From Anolis sagrei (Eukaryota > Chordata > Lepidosauria > Squamata > Anolidae), in NCBI RefSeq assembly GCF_037176765.1, contig NC_090024.1, positions 150,694,778-150,758,777 of the forward strand: DNA of 64,000 bases, in the 5' to 3' direction. Under the pieces are notes generated by a model. That model did no database searches. It saw only the letters and a list, made by a program, of their open reading frames with translations, and had not been told where the DNA came from. Position numbers and translations under genes: made by a program. This document shows positions 39,250 to 51,259 of the stretch, piece after piece; position 1 is the first letter of the stretch, and each line of letters opens with the position of its first letter.

Positions 39250-39800
39250 CGACCACGCCCCCTCCCTTCGCCGCCCCGCCCTTTCCCGCCCTGACTCAAT
39301 CCTTCCCTCCGCCCCCTCCGCCGCACACGCCCTCGCGCAACCCACGCCCCCTCCCTTCGCCGCCCCACCCCTTCCCGCCCTGACTCAATCCTTCCCTCCT
39401 CCCCCTCCGCCACCCACGCAACCCACGCCCCCTCCCTTCGCCGCCCCACCCCTTCCCACCCTGACTCAATCGTTCCCTCCTCCCCCTCCGCCGCCCATGC
39501 CCCCCGCGCAACCCACGCCCCCTCCCTTCGCTGACCCGCCCCTTCCCGTCCTGACTCAATCCTTCCCTCCTCCCCCCTCTGCCACCCACGCCCCCCACGC
39601 AACCCACGCCCCCTCCCTCCACTGCCCCGCCCCTTCCCACCCTGACTCAATCCTTCCCTCCTCCCCCTCCGCCGCCCACGCCCCCGCGCAACCCACGACC
39701 CCTCCCTTTGCCGCCCCGCCCCTTCCCACCCTAACTCAATCCTTCCCTCCTCCCACGCCCCCTCCGGGAAGTCACGCCCCCTTCCTTCGCCCCCCCCACC
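39250..39800. repeat. GC-rich minisatellite, about six units of 82-92 bp
   Basis: Units begin CCCACGCCCCCTCCCTTCGC and carry CCTGACTCAATCCTTCCCTC; starts near 39254, 39342, 39424, 39513, 39605 and 39694. The strand bias (C-rich plus, G-rich minus) leaves long open frames in several phases. Confidence 0.9.
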
Positions 39801-39924
39801 CCTTCCCACACTTCCGCTCCCTCGCCTGTCAGTCTTGCTCCCAGCACTTCCGGCGGAACCGCCATAACAACCAAGGCCTCGCTGAGCGACGCAGTGGTTG
39901 CAGCCTCCTAGGTTGCAGCGGGCC

Positions 39925-40351
39925 CAATGAAGGAAGAGGAAAAACATCAAAGGAAGGAAGGAAACAGAGAAGGAAACATGGAAGCAAAGAGCGAAGGAAA
40001 GAAGGAAAGAGGTAGAGAAGGAAGAAAATAGAGAAAGAGGAAAAGAAGAGGGATTGAAAGAAATGGGTAGAGAAAGAAGGAAGGAGAGAGGAGCAAAGGA
40101 AGAAGAGAAAGAAAAAGAGGGGGAAAAGAAGGAAAGACAAAAGGAAGAATGGAAACAAAAACCACAGGAAGGAAGAAAGGAAAGAGGCAGAGAAGGAAGA
40201 AAGAGAAAGGGAAGGAAAAGAAAAAAAGGAAGAAGGAAAGAGGAAGCGAAGGAAGGAAGGAGAGAAGGAAAGAAGACAAGGGAATGAGGGAAAGAAGGAG
40301 AGAAAGAGGGAGGTAAGGTGGGCCACAGCAACGCGTGGCAAGGAAAGCTAG
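39925..40351 (+). mobile_element. Helitron 3' end with purine-rich region
   Basis: Ends GGGCCACAGCAACGCGTGGC then AAGGAAAGCTAG/T: a GC hairpin a few bases before CTAG and insertion before T. About 400 bp of GAAGGAA-type repeats precede it. The 5' end was not found, so the element may include the minisatellite or be truncated. Confidence 0.7.
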
Positions 40352-40362
40352 TATATATATAT

Positions 40363-40510
40363 ATATCTATGGAATGTCCAGGGTGGGAGAAAGGACAATC
40401 CTTGTCTGTTTGAAACAAGTTGTAATTTGCTTGATTCACATTGAGTAACCTTGTAGTTGCAAAGTTACTCAGTGAGGGCACTTGCATAGAGGTAGCCTGG
40501 CTGTTGTGCT
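40363..40510 (-). mobile_element. Penelope-like fragment
   Basis: Reverse complement of the zone before the 3' end: ATGGAATGTCCAGGGTGGGA and AGGACAATCCTTGTCTGTTT, as at 63680-63720. Confidence 0.65.
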
Positions 40511-40514
40511 TGGA

Positions 40515-42175
40515 GACATTGTTTGTTTTCCGAGCTCTGTCATTTGTGTTATACTAGAAATGCTGTAACTATAACATCATATGTTCAGGGCCAAAAACCA
40601 GAAGTTATGATTGTAGTGCTAGACCCTGAGAACATCCTCTTAAATACCAAACGTGTCCTAGCTACATTCCGTACTAACCATGTAGATCTCAGATCAGGAT
40701 TACCACGTATGCATTAGATGTTGCTCATGTGCACTTTGTTTTCATATGTATTATGTCTTATTGATTCTTGGAATAAATGTCTCAACCAGAATTGTGAGTA
40801 TGTTGGATTGAATGCAGTGCTGGGACTTGGTAGATCCTTTGGTCAGTTATTGTTTGTTGTCTGTTTGCATTACTTCTCAGTTTTAGAGCTCATTCCAGTT
40901 CCCTTTTTCAGTCCTCCCCAACAGCCAGATAGAATTCTACCTCCCTTTCCAATGCACAAGATAACAGTGCATTTTGGTAATTGTTCTTACATGCTTTGTT
41001 AGCAAAAAAAATGAAATTTCTAAGCTCCACGGGGTCTTTGAAGGTGGGGCATCAGAGCTTTGTGAAAACTATTCAGCTGATTTTCACTGAGTGCTGGCTG
41101 GCTGTTCAAATGAACCAAGTGTCTTTTAAGGAAAGTGCATGCCATTGTAAAATTTTCTGTAAATCCACGAAGTATGGCTTTCTTTTGTGACATACACAGG
41201 TAGCTTTGTTGTCTCCACTAGTGTCAGTGGAACAGTTTTCTTTTTTTTTCTTTTACACCAAAGTGACTGGTGGAAGAGTCGGGCCCAGCAAAGACTGATT
41301 AGACAGACATGGCAGGGAGCAACAAAGCCTCATGTCGGTAGCTTCTCACTTTATCTGCCATTATTTCAGCTCTAAAGAGCAACCCGCAAAGAACAAAGCA
41401 CAACCGTTCGTAAGAAAACAATTTCTTGCCCTGGTACGGAAGAACAAAGAAAGATATACAGGGAAAACAATGTTTCTTCCCACCTCTCTCCAATTTCTAC
41501 AGCCTGAGAAAGGTGTGTAGGCGTCCCAATGGGCAGAGCATCCAGTTATGGCGCCCACAGCAGACAACACCATCAGGGCCCTGAAACAAAAGCAGCCCAT
41601 CAAAGACATGCATTTTATACTGGATAGAAAAGTAATACATATAGCACTCAAGGCATGTGGCTTAAAATATTAAAAAGGAGGAGAGCAGTATGGAAAACAT
41701 TCTTTTCTTTTAGAAAAATTGCCTGTGGACTGTCTCTTAGTGTTCTGAAGCTGCTCCCTGAAGCTATTTTATATAATACCTAGTTCTCTCCTGTTTCAAA
41801 AGTACTAATGATTCTGTGGCTGGAGAATCAGAGAAGGCTCTCAGTCCCTTCTTATGCCTCCTTTTATGCCCTTGAAGTTTGATACTCTAGCAATTGTTTT
41901 AAAGTTAGAAAGCACTGGGGATGAAAAACCCTCTATAGCATTATCTGGGACTTGTTTTGAAAAGAGAAGAGAAAAGAAGGTGCCAATTTTGTACGTGAGT
42001 CCTTTTGATGAGCACGGTGGGGAACTGAAGAAAATTCAATTTTTATAATACAAATACTGAGCAAATTACTTTTTAAAAATTTAATATTTCAACTAACCTC
42101 TCCTAGCTGGTACCTTTTTATATGTGCTGATATATGATATAAGATGATATAATTATCATCTTATTCATTTGTTTT
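40515..42175. other. No recognised feature
   Basis: No gene or repeat identified. The short frames between 41187 and 41651 lack recognisable domains. Confidence 0.4.
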
Positions 42176-42177
42176 TG

Positions 42178-42332
42178 TTGTGTGTCTCCAATTTCCAACT
42201 TATGGCGAACCTAAGGTGATGTTCGCCATAATTTTCCGAGAGTGCATGACTCACCCAGGGTCAAGCAGTGGGTTTCCATGGCCAAGCAGGGAATTTAACT
42301 TTTTTCTTTCGAGTCACAATACAGTGCTTAAA
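42178..42332 (-). mobile_element. tRNA-headed SINE sharing the 5S-SINE tail
   Basis: Tail GTGTGTCTCCAATTTCCAAC and TTATGGCGAACC on the left; TGACTCACCCAGGGTCAAGC and GGTTTCCATGGCCAAGCAGG on the right, as at 20563. Confidence 0.55.
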
Positions 42333-42559
42333 CATCACATTGAATCCATTAATCATATCCAGCTCATAATAGGAGCTGTAGGCTAGGGACCTCATCACAT
42401 GAGGGAGGAAAGCAGGGGGAATAGTATTTTTACTGTAGCAGTTCATTCCATTACACTTAAATGGGAAACAGATAATATATTTACCCCACCCCCACCCCCT
42501 TTGTCTGTTTCTACTGTAATCCTGCAAGTTCTGAGGTATCACACGGGTGAGTGTAGTCT

Positions 42560-42580
42560 CTCCCCCCCCCCCCCCCCCCC
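42560..42580. repeat. C tract
   Basis: An uninterrupted run of about 20 C. A comparable G run is at 43067-43081. Confidence 0.95.
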
Positions 42581-42599
42581 ATTCCACATTCTTCTTTTT

Positions 42600-43475
42600 C
42601 TTTTATTAAAAAGGAAACTTCACAATTGTGAAGTCTAAAATCTAGGTTGAAAAAAGGGGAAATATAGCCATAGCAAAGTGGTGATATATCAAAATTGTGC
42701 AATTCCGGAAGCATAAACTAGTTTTTTAAAAAATACCATACGTTTCATACTGATGAGAAAAGAAGCATCTAGGCTCATTTTGAGAATGCCCACAGGAACG
42801 GCCACTCTTTAACAGAACAAAAATGATCTAACATGGGGGAATCTGACTGTTTCCATTCCACATGTAAATAAGCGCCTTTACCTATTTCTGTGTGAATTGG
42901 GGACTCTGAAGACAATTTGTTCCTGAAACCTAAAACCTCCTTTTCTATACACTTTAAACACATTTTAAGATGGAGTCCCATGGGGAACAGCCAGAACAAG
43001 TTTTATGTCTTATGATGGACTCTGTGGGATTCCCATCTTTAAAGCATTTTACAATGTGTAGAAATGGGGGGGGGGGGGGGGCTGCATCTGATGCGGTCCT
43101 AGGATATTAGTAAGATTTAAGCTATTTCCACAGTTCCAATCTTGAGGCTCCTGTCACATACCTTTGCCTTTTTACCTTCAGAATTCTTCCATGTATCAGG
43201 TACTTGATCTTAAAGGTGACCTGTCCACTGGACATGGGGCTGTACTGATCAATGGGTTCAATGCTGTGGAGCATTATCAGTTCTCCTTTTCAATTCTTAA
43301 ATGGAAACAGACACAGAACTTTAACAGCAACAACAATAAAAACTAGTAAGATTAATTATCTGAATGTGCAGTCCCCGAATTTTTTACTTTTTCCCACTCC
43401 ACAAATCCTATTCAGACCTTATTCATTCTTCTTTTCCTAACTGGTCTTCTCTCTGCGTACAGATAAGCCCCCTGG
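42600..43475. other. No recognised feature
   Basis: Apart from the G tract at 43067-43081, nothing identified. Confidence 0.4.
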
Positions 43476-43477
43476 GA

Positions 43478-43508
43478 TGTTGTGAGGTTTTTGGGCTGTA
43501 TGGCCATA
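43478..43508 (-). mobile_element. Penelope-like 3' tip, 30 bp
   Basis: GTTGTGAGGTTTTTGGGCTG then TATGGCCATA, the extreme end only. Confidence 0.4.
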
Positions 43509-43514
43509 AGCCCC

Positions 43515-45045
43515 CATTTGCACCATCCCATGAGCTGTGATTAGCAGGCTGTACTTAGGCATGCCCAGCTTCTCACTTCATATAAATCAAGGATACCAGG
43601 ATGGAGACTGCTGGGCATCCTGTTCCTTCTCTTCCTTTAAATCGGATGTGTTCCATTCTAAGCAGGACCTGAATGAGGGCCTGCCTTTACAAAACAAGTT
43701 GTGTTTCTAGGCATTCCTTCTTTAACAAAAAGATGGGGTATCAGAGGCAGAAATAACATCTAAATAGCGATAGCTTCCTATGATATAAAAACAAAGTGAT
43801 TCTAACATTTCAGCAAACTTTTAAATATTTTTAGCATCTTTAATGAAACAAGTTGGTCATTTTTAACTTTTTAGAGATCACTTGAAAGCACCTTCCACTA
43901 TATGTTGAGTATTTTTGATTTCACAGGTTTTAACTTTTTAAACATCCTGATGGCCAACTTTATAAATATTTTTCTTTAAAAAATACTGGGTGGTAGCTGT
44001 AGAGGTGTATGTAGATATAGAGCAATATAGTCAGATTGGTCATCTGTGGACTGATGTTGTCTCTGAGATACTAGCTTCTGGTCTTTTGATAGTTTTTTGG
44101 GGAAAGAAAGAAATCATTGGACACCAATATGTTACTGGTGCATTGGAAAAAACCTGCTGCTCCCTCTCTCATCCAATGGCTTAAGAATTACTGGTGTAGA
44201 AGACCAAAAAAGTCAGGGGTTAATTTAGTTTTGTTTGGCTTTACTTGCCAAAATAATTTGGCTGGCAGCGTGTAGAAAATATAAAAAGCCAGCATTGCAC
44301 ATGAATGTGAAATCTGTGTATCTTATTTCAGTGCCTGTTAAGGGAAAGATTTGTTTTCTTTAAAATTTTGGTATTCTTTAAAGTTTTAGATTTCATTCCC
44401 TAACCCACTATTTGCAAAATGAGGAGCACATTTCTTGATCCTGCTAAGAATGTAATCTAGGACAAATTCCAAAAATACAAATATTTCCTTACAATTATAC
44501 TGTGCATTCCATCTATATACATAAATCATACTGTTTTTATACTGGAAAATACATTCTTATGTACCCTGTAATAAATAATACTCCAAGAAAAAATCTATTA
44601 AAATGACATTTTAATAAAATATGCAAAATGTAACTGAAATTTCAAAGCAACTGCAGCTTATGAAAGCTTGTCTTTCTGCCCTCCTGAGGAATATTCACCC
44701 CAAGAGCCTGTTCAGCTAGAAGTAAATCAAGCTTTTTTTCTGAAACAAACAGTTTGGAGTTTATAGTTAAGTCTTTCTTTGGATCAGAATTGGTGTTGAG
44801 CCTGGAACGTTGCTAGGTTTGTCCGTTTCTTGCCTCTTGCGCCCCTGCAGTTGTAGCCTTTCTGCTTAAATTGAAATTGTGTCCAATTTTCTCTTTATTC
44901 AGGTCTTCTCTCTACTTTTGAATTTCTTTTCAAGTAGAAGGGAAAATACCTTAAAATTTGCTAATTATATGGAATCAGCTTTCATAACTTAGTCTATTTC
45001 ACCTCCCCCCCCCCCCCCCCCAAATTTCTTTTCACAGAATCTTCA
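43515..45045. other. No recognised feature
   Basis: AT-rich DNA with a C tract at 45005-45021. Confidence 0.4.
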
Positions 45046-45049
45046 AATA

Positions 45050-45205
45050 ACTACTTCATGGTGCATTTTGTACGAAGGCATACATCGGAAGGAACTGACA
45101 AAACCACTTCTGACTGCATATTGCATAAGATAACCCTATGAAATTGATAGGGTCACCTGTAAGTTGACAAGTGACTTGAAGGAAAACATACACACATACA
45201 ATGTG
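45050..45205 (+). mobile_element. 5S-type SINE, tail half
   Basis: GAAGGAACTGACAAAACCAC, CCTATGAAATTGATAGGGTC, TGTAAGTTGACAAGTGACTT: the tail of the 4893 and 16668 copies in plus orientation. The head is lost. Confidence 0.55.
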
Positions 45206-45544
45206 CTTGAACAGCATTCAGGGCTAGCTCGATATATTTTCTTACCATAGGCAAAACTGCAAATAGCATTGTCTCTTCACTCACCCAAGTCAACGTGGAT
45301 AGTACCCAAATCAGTTAAGTTATTCTGGCACATGAGGCGGAAAATCCTGCATGCCAACTCTCCTTATTCTTGAAAGGAAACAAATTAAACAAAATTTATA
45401 TTTTGCCTGAGGCAGGTGCCACATGCTGCCAGGTAGAATCCAACCACCAGTGAGGTCAAAGGTGAAATATGCTTCATTGTGTTATTTTCTGCTTTCTCGT
45501 TTCAAATATATGTAAATTAAGTTGAAAATAGAAATAGCTTCCCA

Positions 45545-45800
45545 GCTATAGGTTGAATAGCTCTTATCCCGAAATTCAAAATATGAAGTACTCCAAAATC
45601 TATCCACATGGATGACTAAGATAACGCTGCTTTTGCTTTCTAATGTAAACAATCTTTGTTTCATTCTGGGCAAAAGTGCAAGTTGTCTTTAAAACAAATG
45701 AATTTCATGTTTGGATTTGGGTCCCATCTCCAAGATATCTCATTATTGTAAGTATGTACAAATACAGATATTCCAAATTCCTGGGTTTTCCAGGAAACAT
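45545..45800 (-). mobile_element. MER8-like DNA transposon, second copy
   Basis: GGTTGAATAGCTCTTATCCC at the left; GGATTTGGGTCCCATCTCCA and AAATACAGATATTCCAAATT at the right. Reverse orientation to the 23295 copy. Confidence 0.5.
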
Positions 45801-45804
45801 TTGG

Positions 45805-48125
45805 CTCTGGACAGTTTGGTTTGGCAGAGGATTTCAGACCAGGTTTGCAATATGTACTTTAGCATCGACTCATTGGAATCCATGATTCAGAAAATGATTG
45901 CAAATGGACATGAGAGTACTGTGGTGGAACATCTTCAAGGCAAAAAATATTTTGAATTTAAAATCATTGCTGGCTATAATGTATGGGTTCTAGTACAGTA
46001 AAGTGTTCTGTTTGGAACTGGTCACACTGATGATGTCATTCAATTGAAGTTACTCATTGAATCACCCCATGGGCCTCCTCCCAAAGGGAGCCTACAGAGT
46101 CCTCTTGTCACAAGCCCAGCCCCTTCCAATTCTAATTTTGTTTCCTTCACTTGATTTTTTGTCATAACCGCTGCTACAACTGACGGCATTGCTCTTGTAG
46201 GTCTCTTGCTCTCCATCTTTCCTTCCACATTCCTACTGATGAGTAGTAGAGCATCCAGCCTTTCTTGGCCTCTACCCGCTTCATTGGCACTGCACGCTGC
46301 AGCATCAAAGATTCCTTAGAAGCTTGATGGTGCAGCAACATTGTCTCAATTTTGGGGCAATCCAAGAGGAAGCTGCAGGGCACCAGGGAGGAAAGAACCT
46401 CCTGTGGCTTAATGAAGGGAATTTCTTCTTTGGTGTGATAACTGCTGGGTGTGGGTAGCATCTTGATCAGTCATGGTATCACCACCTCTGGTGATGTCAC
46501 CCAGTACATTTCATAGCCATGCATCCCTTAGTTATGCCACTTAACTACAGTGCATCCAAAACATCATTTTGTAAAGCTTTATTATTCACTTCATTACACA
46601 TCATGTTGCCAGAACAGAATATCCACAGATCAGATTTGAGGGACAGTTTCGTATATTACCTGTATATTAGCCTCGTTGAACTCTTCCAGGCAGATGGTCT
46701 AAGTACATTTAAGTATTGAATGATTGAATTATCCATACTTCAGTGTCTAAATCTGTGTTTGATGCAGTAATAACATTAACTATAGATAGTGTCACTAATA
46801 TTGTGGTTATTTGTTCACTAATTATTTTCTGAAAAATACTTTTGGTTAAATGTTGGCTACCAATGGTGTCCACATGCAAATGAGCACTGAAAGTGGTCAA
46901 AAATTCAAACAAATAAGACTTAGAAGGCAAAGCTGATGCTCGCTGCTTTTGCAATTGTAAGTCCTTTAAGTGGTGGTGGTGCGGGGGGTGGGGTTGCTTG
47001 TTTTTCCATGTCTTTTTAAAAAATTAAGTAGAAACACTTTTTAGTTCAATACTTTTACAAGGCAATGTACTAATTTGTTCTTCTTAGACTGGAATGACTC
47101 ACTCTCTTTAATGTTCCACTCAGCATCATTGGATTTGATGCCACACTTGGAATGGCTGATGGTAAGTGGGATCAAAGTGGGTAAAGTGGGTGCTCTTATA
47201 TTGAGGAATGTTAGGAGATTTGGAATCATAGCAATAAAGAACAACCCATTGAAATATCATGTCATATTTTAGAAACACACCTAATAAAAATGGAGGAACT
47301 CTACCTACTCCATATTAATTTCATTGATCACTACTAGACAAAGTGTGCAAGTCTTTTGAATAGGCCAGAGTATCGTATTTTTTTACCACCAGAGGGTTGA
47401 ATCTGAAGACTTCATTCCATTCACTGTAATCTTCTGATTGAAGAACTTTTTCTGTCAGTAGTTCTTCCACATGAAAGAGGATTCTTCTGCTGGAGGAAGT
47501 TCCCTTTATGTCTAAACTACTGTTTGCAGAAAGCATTCATTTCACATCATAATCTCAAGGACTCTAAAAATGTCTTGGGAAGACCCAAAGCACAAAATGA
47601 AATTAGCCATGGGAGAGGGGATCAATGCTTGGATCTGGTGATAGCCATTTATGCTGGCTTCACACTTATGCAACATGCCAGGATTATTCAGCAATGACAG
47701 ATCCAGAAGGATGAGTCCATTATCACTCTATATCCATGTCTACACTGGCTGATAAATCTGGGACCAGTACAGAGCAGATTGCATCAACCCCACTGAACTA
47801 TTACCACACCTTCCATGTAATCGTAGTCAGTCCCAGCTTGCCACTGGACTTCATGTGAGCCCATGACCATTGCAGGCCCCCTGTGCTGACATCAGAAAAG
47901 GCATGATAGGAAGGAGAGAGCCAATTTTCCCATTTCTTTCTAGGTTACAGTCACCTCTGCTGATGTCAGCAGGGGGCACCACTATAACTGAGAGCTGTGA
48001 TGGCAGTGACAGGCACGATCCATCCATTTTTCCCTGCTCATCACCACAGGGAAAAAGTGATGGTGGTGTTGGCCATGTGGACAGTGCTGAAATCAGACCC
48101 AATCCTGATGTCCATACTGTTCTGA
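45805..48125. other. No gene or repeat recognised
   Basis: The 95-residue minus frame at 46174-46461 and the 71-residue one at 47321-47536 have no recognisable domain and no convincing splice sites. Confidence 0.35.
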
Positions 48126-48129
48126 AGCT

Positions 48130-51100
48130 GCAAGATATTTCAGAGTTTCAAAAAACTCCAGAGCACCCCCTGACTTTTACTAAAGAGGGGCAAGACACGT
48201 TTTTGCTCACAGACTCGCAAACCTCATTAGACGCACTTTAAACTAGGTCCACCGGGGGAGGGGGACAACAGCCTTGCAAACACTACTTTACCCATAATGT
48301 CTGGGAATCGCCAGAAGGCTAAACGGAGGGCTGCACAAACACAACAAGGACCAAGTACCAAAAGCACAATAATCCCAATTAAACAGCTCAAGGGAAGATC
48401 CCAGGGGCTCACATGTCTTTACACTAATGCACAGAGCATGGGAAATAAACAAGACGAACTCCAACTTTTAGCACAACACCACAAATATGATATCATAGGG
48501 ATCACTGAACCTGGTGGGATGACTCCTATCGCTGGAATGTAGATATCGAGGGGTATAACCTCTTTCACAGAAACCGAACAAAGAGGAGAGGAGGTGGAGT
48601 AGCCTTATATGTCAAAAACTCTTATGCTGCAGAAGAGATTCAAGACAGCAATCTGGGAAACCAGCTTGAAATCATCCGGATAAGAATCAAGGGAACTGGG
48701 ACTCAAAAAGATGTCGTTGTAGGCGTCTACTACAGACCCCCAAGCTTGATGAAGTCTTGATGAAGTCTTCTGCCAACAGTTGACCAAACAGGCACAGAAA
48801 AGAGATGTAGTAGTCATGGGCGATTTCAACTATCCCGATATTTGCTGGAAAACAAACTCGGCCAAGAGTACAAGGTCCAACAAATTCCTCGCTTGCCTTG
48901 CAGACAATTTCATGGTCCAGAAGGTAGAAGAGGCAACAAGGGGATTGGCTACTCTTGATCTCATCCTAACAAATGCGGAGGACCTGATCGATGCGGTCGA
49001 AGTGGTAGGATCCTTAGGGGCAAGTGACCATGTGCTCCTGCAATTTGAGGTACAAAGGAAGGCTGAAACTAAGACAAGTCAAACCCGCATTTTGGACTTT
49101 AGGAGAGCTGATTTCCAAAAAATGAAGGAAACGCTGAGCAGCATTCCGTGGACACAGATACTAAAAGACAAGGGAGTTACGGATGGATGGGAATTTCTCA
49201 AGAGTGAAATACTCAAGGCGCAATTGCAAACCGTGCCAACAAAGAGAAAAAATAGGACAAGTGCAAAGAAGCCAGAATGGATGTCCAAAGAACTTCTAAC
49301 TGTGCTAAGACACAAAAGAGACATGCACAAGAAGTGGAAAAAGGGAGAAATCACCAAAGAAGAATTCAAACAAATAGCCAACACCTGTAGGGAAAAGGTC
49401 CGCAAGGCTAAAGCAAAAAATGAACTCAGACTTGCCAGGGACATTAAAAACAATAAAAAGGGCTTCTATTCTTATTTCAGTAGAAAAAGGAAAAACAAGG
49501 AGGCGATAGGACCTCTTCGAGGAGAAGATGGGGCAATGCTGACAGGGGATAGGGAAAAGGCAGAACTACTTAATGCCTTCTTTGCCTCGGTCTTCTCACA
49601 AAAAGAGAGTCTTCAACCTCAGCAAGATGGAGTGGATGAGGGATTGGAGGACATCCAACCCCAATTTGGGAAAGAAGTCGTCCAGGAATACCTGGCCGCT
49701 CTTAATGAGTTCAAGTCCCCAGGGCCAGATCAACTACACCCCAGAGTATTGAAGGAACTAGCGGAAGTCATTTCAGAACCATTGGCAACCATCTTTGAGA
49801 GTTCTTGGAGAACGGGAGAAGTTCCAGCAGATTGGAGGAGGGCCAATGTGGTCCCAATCTTCAAGAAGGGAAAAAAGGATGACCCAAACAACTACCGTCC
49901 GGTCAGCCTCACGTCGATACTGGGCAAGATTCTGGAAAAGATTGTTAAGGAAGCGGTCTGCAAACACTTAGAAACAAATGCAGTCATCACTAATAGTCAA
50001 CATGGATTTATCAAAAACAAGTCATTCCAGACTAATCTGATCTCTTTCTTCGATAGAGCTACAAGCTGGGTAGATGCGGGGAATGCCGTGGATGTAGCGT
50101 ACCTGGATTTCAGTAAGGCCTTCAACAAGGTCCCCCATGACCTTCTGGCAAGGAAACTAGTCCAATGTGGGCTAGGCAAAACTACGGTGAGGTGGATCTG
50201 TAATTGGTTAAGTGGATGAACACAGAGTGCTCACTAATGCTTCCTCTTCATCTTGGAAAGAAGTGACAAGTGGAGTGCCGCAGGGTTCTGTCCTGGGCCC
50301 GGTCCTGTTCAACATCTTTATTAACGACTTAGATGAAGGGCTAGAAGGCATGATCATCAAGTTTGCAGACGACACCAAATTGGGAGGGATAGCCAATAGT
50401 CCAGAGGACAGGAGCAGAATTCAAAACGATCTTGACAGATTAGAGAGATGGGCCAAAACTAACAAAATGAAGTTCAACAGTGACAAATGCAAGATACTCC
50501 ACTTTGGCAGAAAAAATGAAATGCAAAGATACAGAATGGGGGACAATGCCTGGCTCGAGAGCAGTACGTGTGAAAAAGATCTTGGAGTCCTCGTGGACAA
50601 CAAGTTAAACATGAGCCAACAATGTGATGTGGCGGCAAAAAAAGCCAATGGGATTTTGGCCTGCATCAATAGGAGCATAGTGTCTAGATCTAAGGAAGTA
50701 ATGCTACCCCTCTATTCTGCTTTGGTTAGACCACATCTGGAATATTGTGTCCAATTCTGGGCACCACAATTCAAGAGAGATATTGACAAGCTGGAATGTG
50801 TCCAGAGGAGGGCGACTAAAATGATCAAGGGTCTGGAGAACAAGCCCTATGAGGAGCGGCTTAGGGAACTGGGCATGTTTAGCTTGAAGAAGAGAAGGCT
50901 GAGAGGAGATATGATAGCCATGTATAAATATGTGAGAGGAAGCCACAGGGAGGAGGGAGCAAGCTTGTTTTCTGCTTCCTTGGAGACTAGGACGTGGAAC
51001 AATGGCTTCAAACTACAAGAGAAGAGATTCCATCTGAACATTAGGAAGAACTTCCTGACTGTGAGAGCCGTTCAGCAGTGGAACTCTCTGCCCCGGAGTG

Positions 51101-51256
51101 TGGTGGAGGCTCCTTCTTTGGACGCTTTTAAGCAGAGGCTGGATGGCGATTTGTCAGGGGTGATTTGAATGCAATATTCCTGCTTCTTGGCAGGGGGTTG
51201 GACTGGATGGCCCATGAGGTCTCTTCCAACTCTTTGATTCTATGATTCTATGATTC
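48130..51256 (+). mobile_element. CR1 LINE, about 3.1 kb, near-complete ORF2
   Basis: Endonuclease region in broken frames (LTCLYTNAQSMGNKQDELQL; YDIIGITE; VVGVYYRPPSL), then a 479-residue frame at 48780-50219 (VVVMGDFNYPDICWK, then RT with PGPDQLHPRVLKEL and YRPVSLTSILGKILEK) and a 318-residue frame at 50212-51168 (GVPQGSVLGPVLFN, FADDTKL). The catalytic FADD motif is present. Breaks: around 48530, a TTGATGAAGTC direct duplication at 48746-48768, and around 50210. The tail GGGGGTTGGACTGGATGGCC ends in (ATTCTATG)n. ORF1 and the 5' UTR were not found; the left edge is approximate. Confidence 0.92.
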
Positions 51257-51258
51257 TA
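51240..51258 (+). repeat. CR1 terminal (ATTCTATG)n microsatellite
   Basis: TTCTATGATTCTATGATTCT, the 8-bp terminal repeat used by CR1 in target-primed priming. Confidence 0.9.
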
Positions 51259-51259
51259 A

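Noticed and set aside
39497-40015. 172-residue proline-rich frame on the plus strand
   Set aside because: Translation of the minisatellite in another phase.
39219-40487. 422-residue open frame on the minus strand, Ser/Phe/Leu-rich then Gly/Arg-rich
   Set aside because: It runs through the purine tract and the GC minisatellite, whose base skew removes stop codons. Several other frames there are also open and no domain is recognisable.
46040-46461. Two overlapping minus-strand frames (95 and 62 residues) with plausible composition
   Set aside because: No recognisable domain, no splice sites and no neighbouring exon. Could be an old retrocopy but that cannot be supported.
47321-47536. 71-residue minus frame with an exon-like composition
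   Set aside because: No family match, and no consistent acceptor, donor or neighbouring exon.
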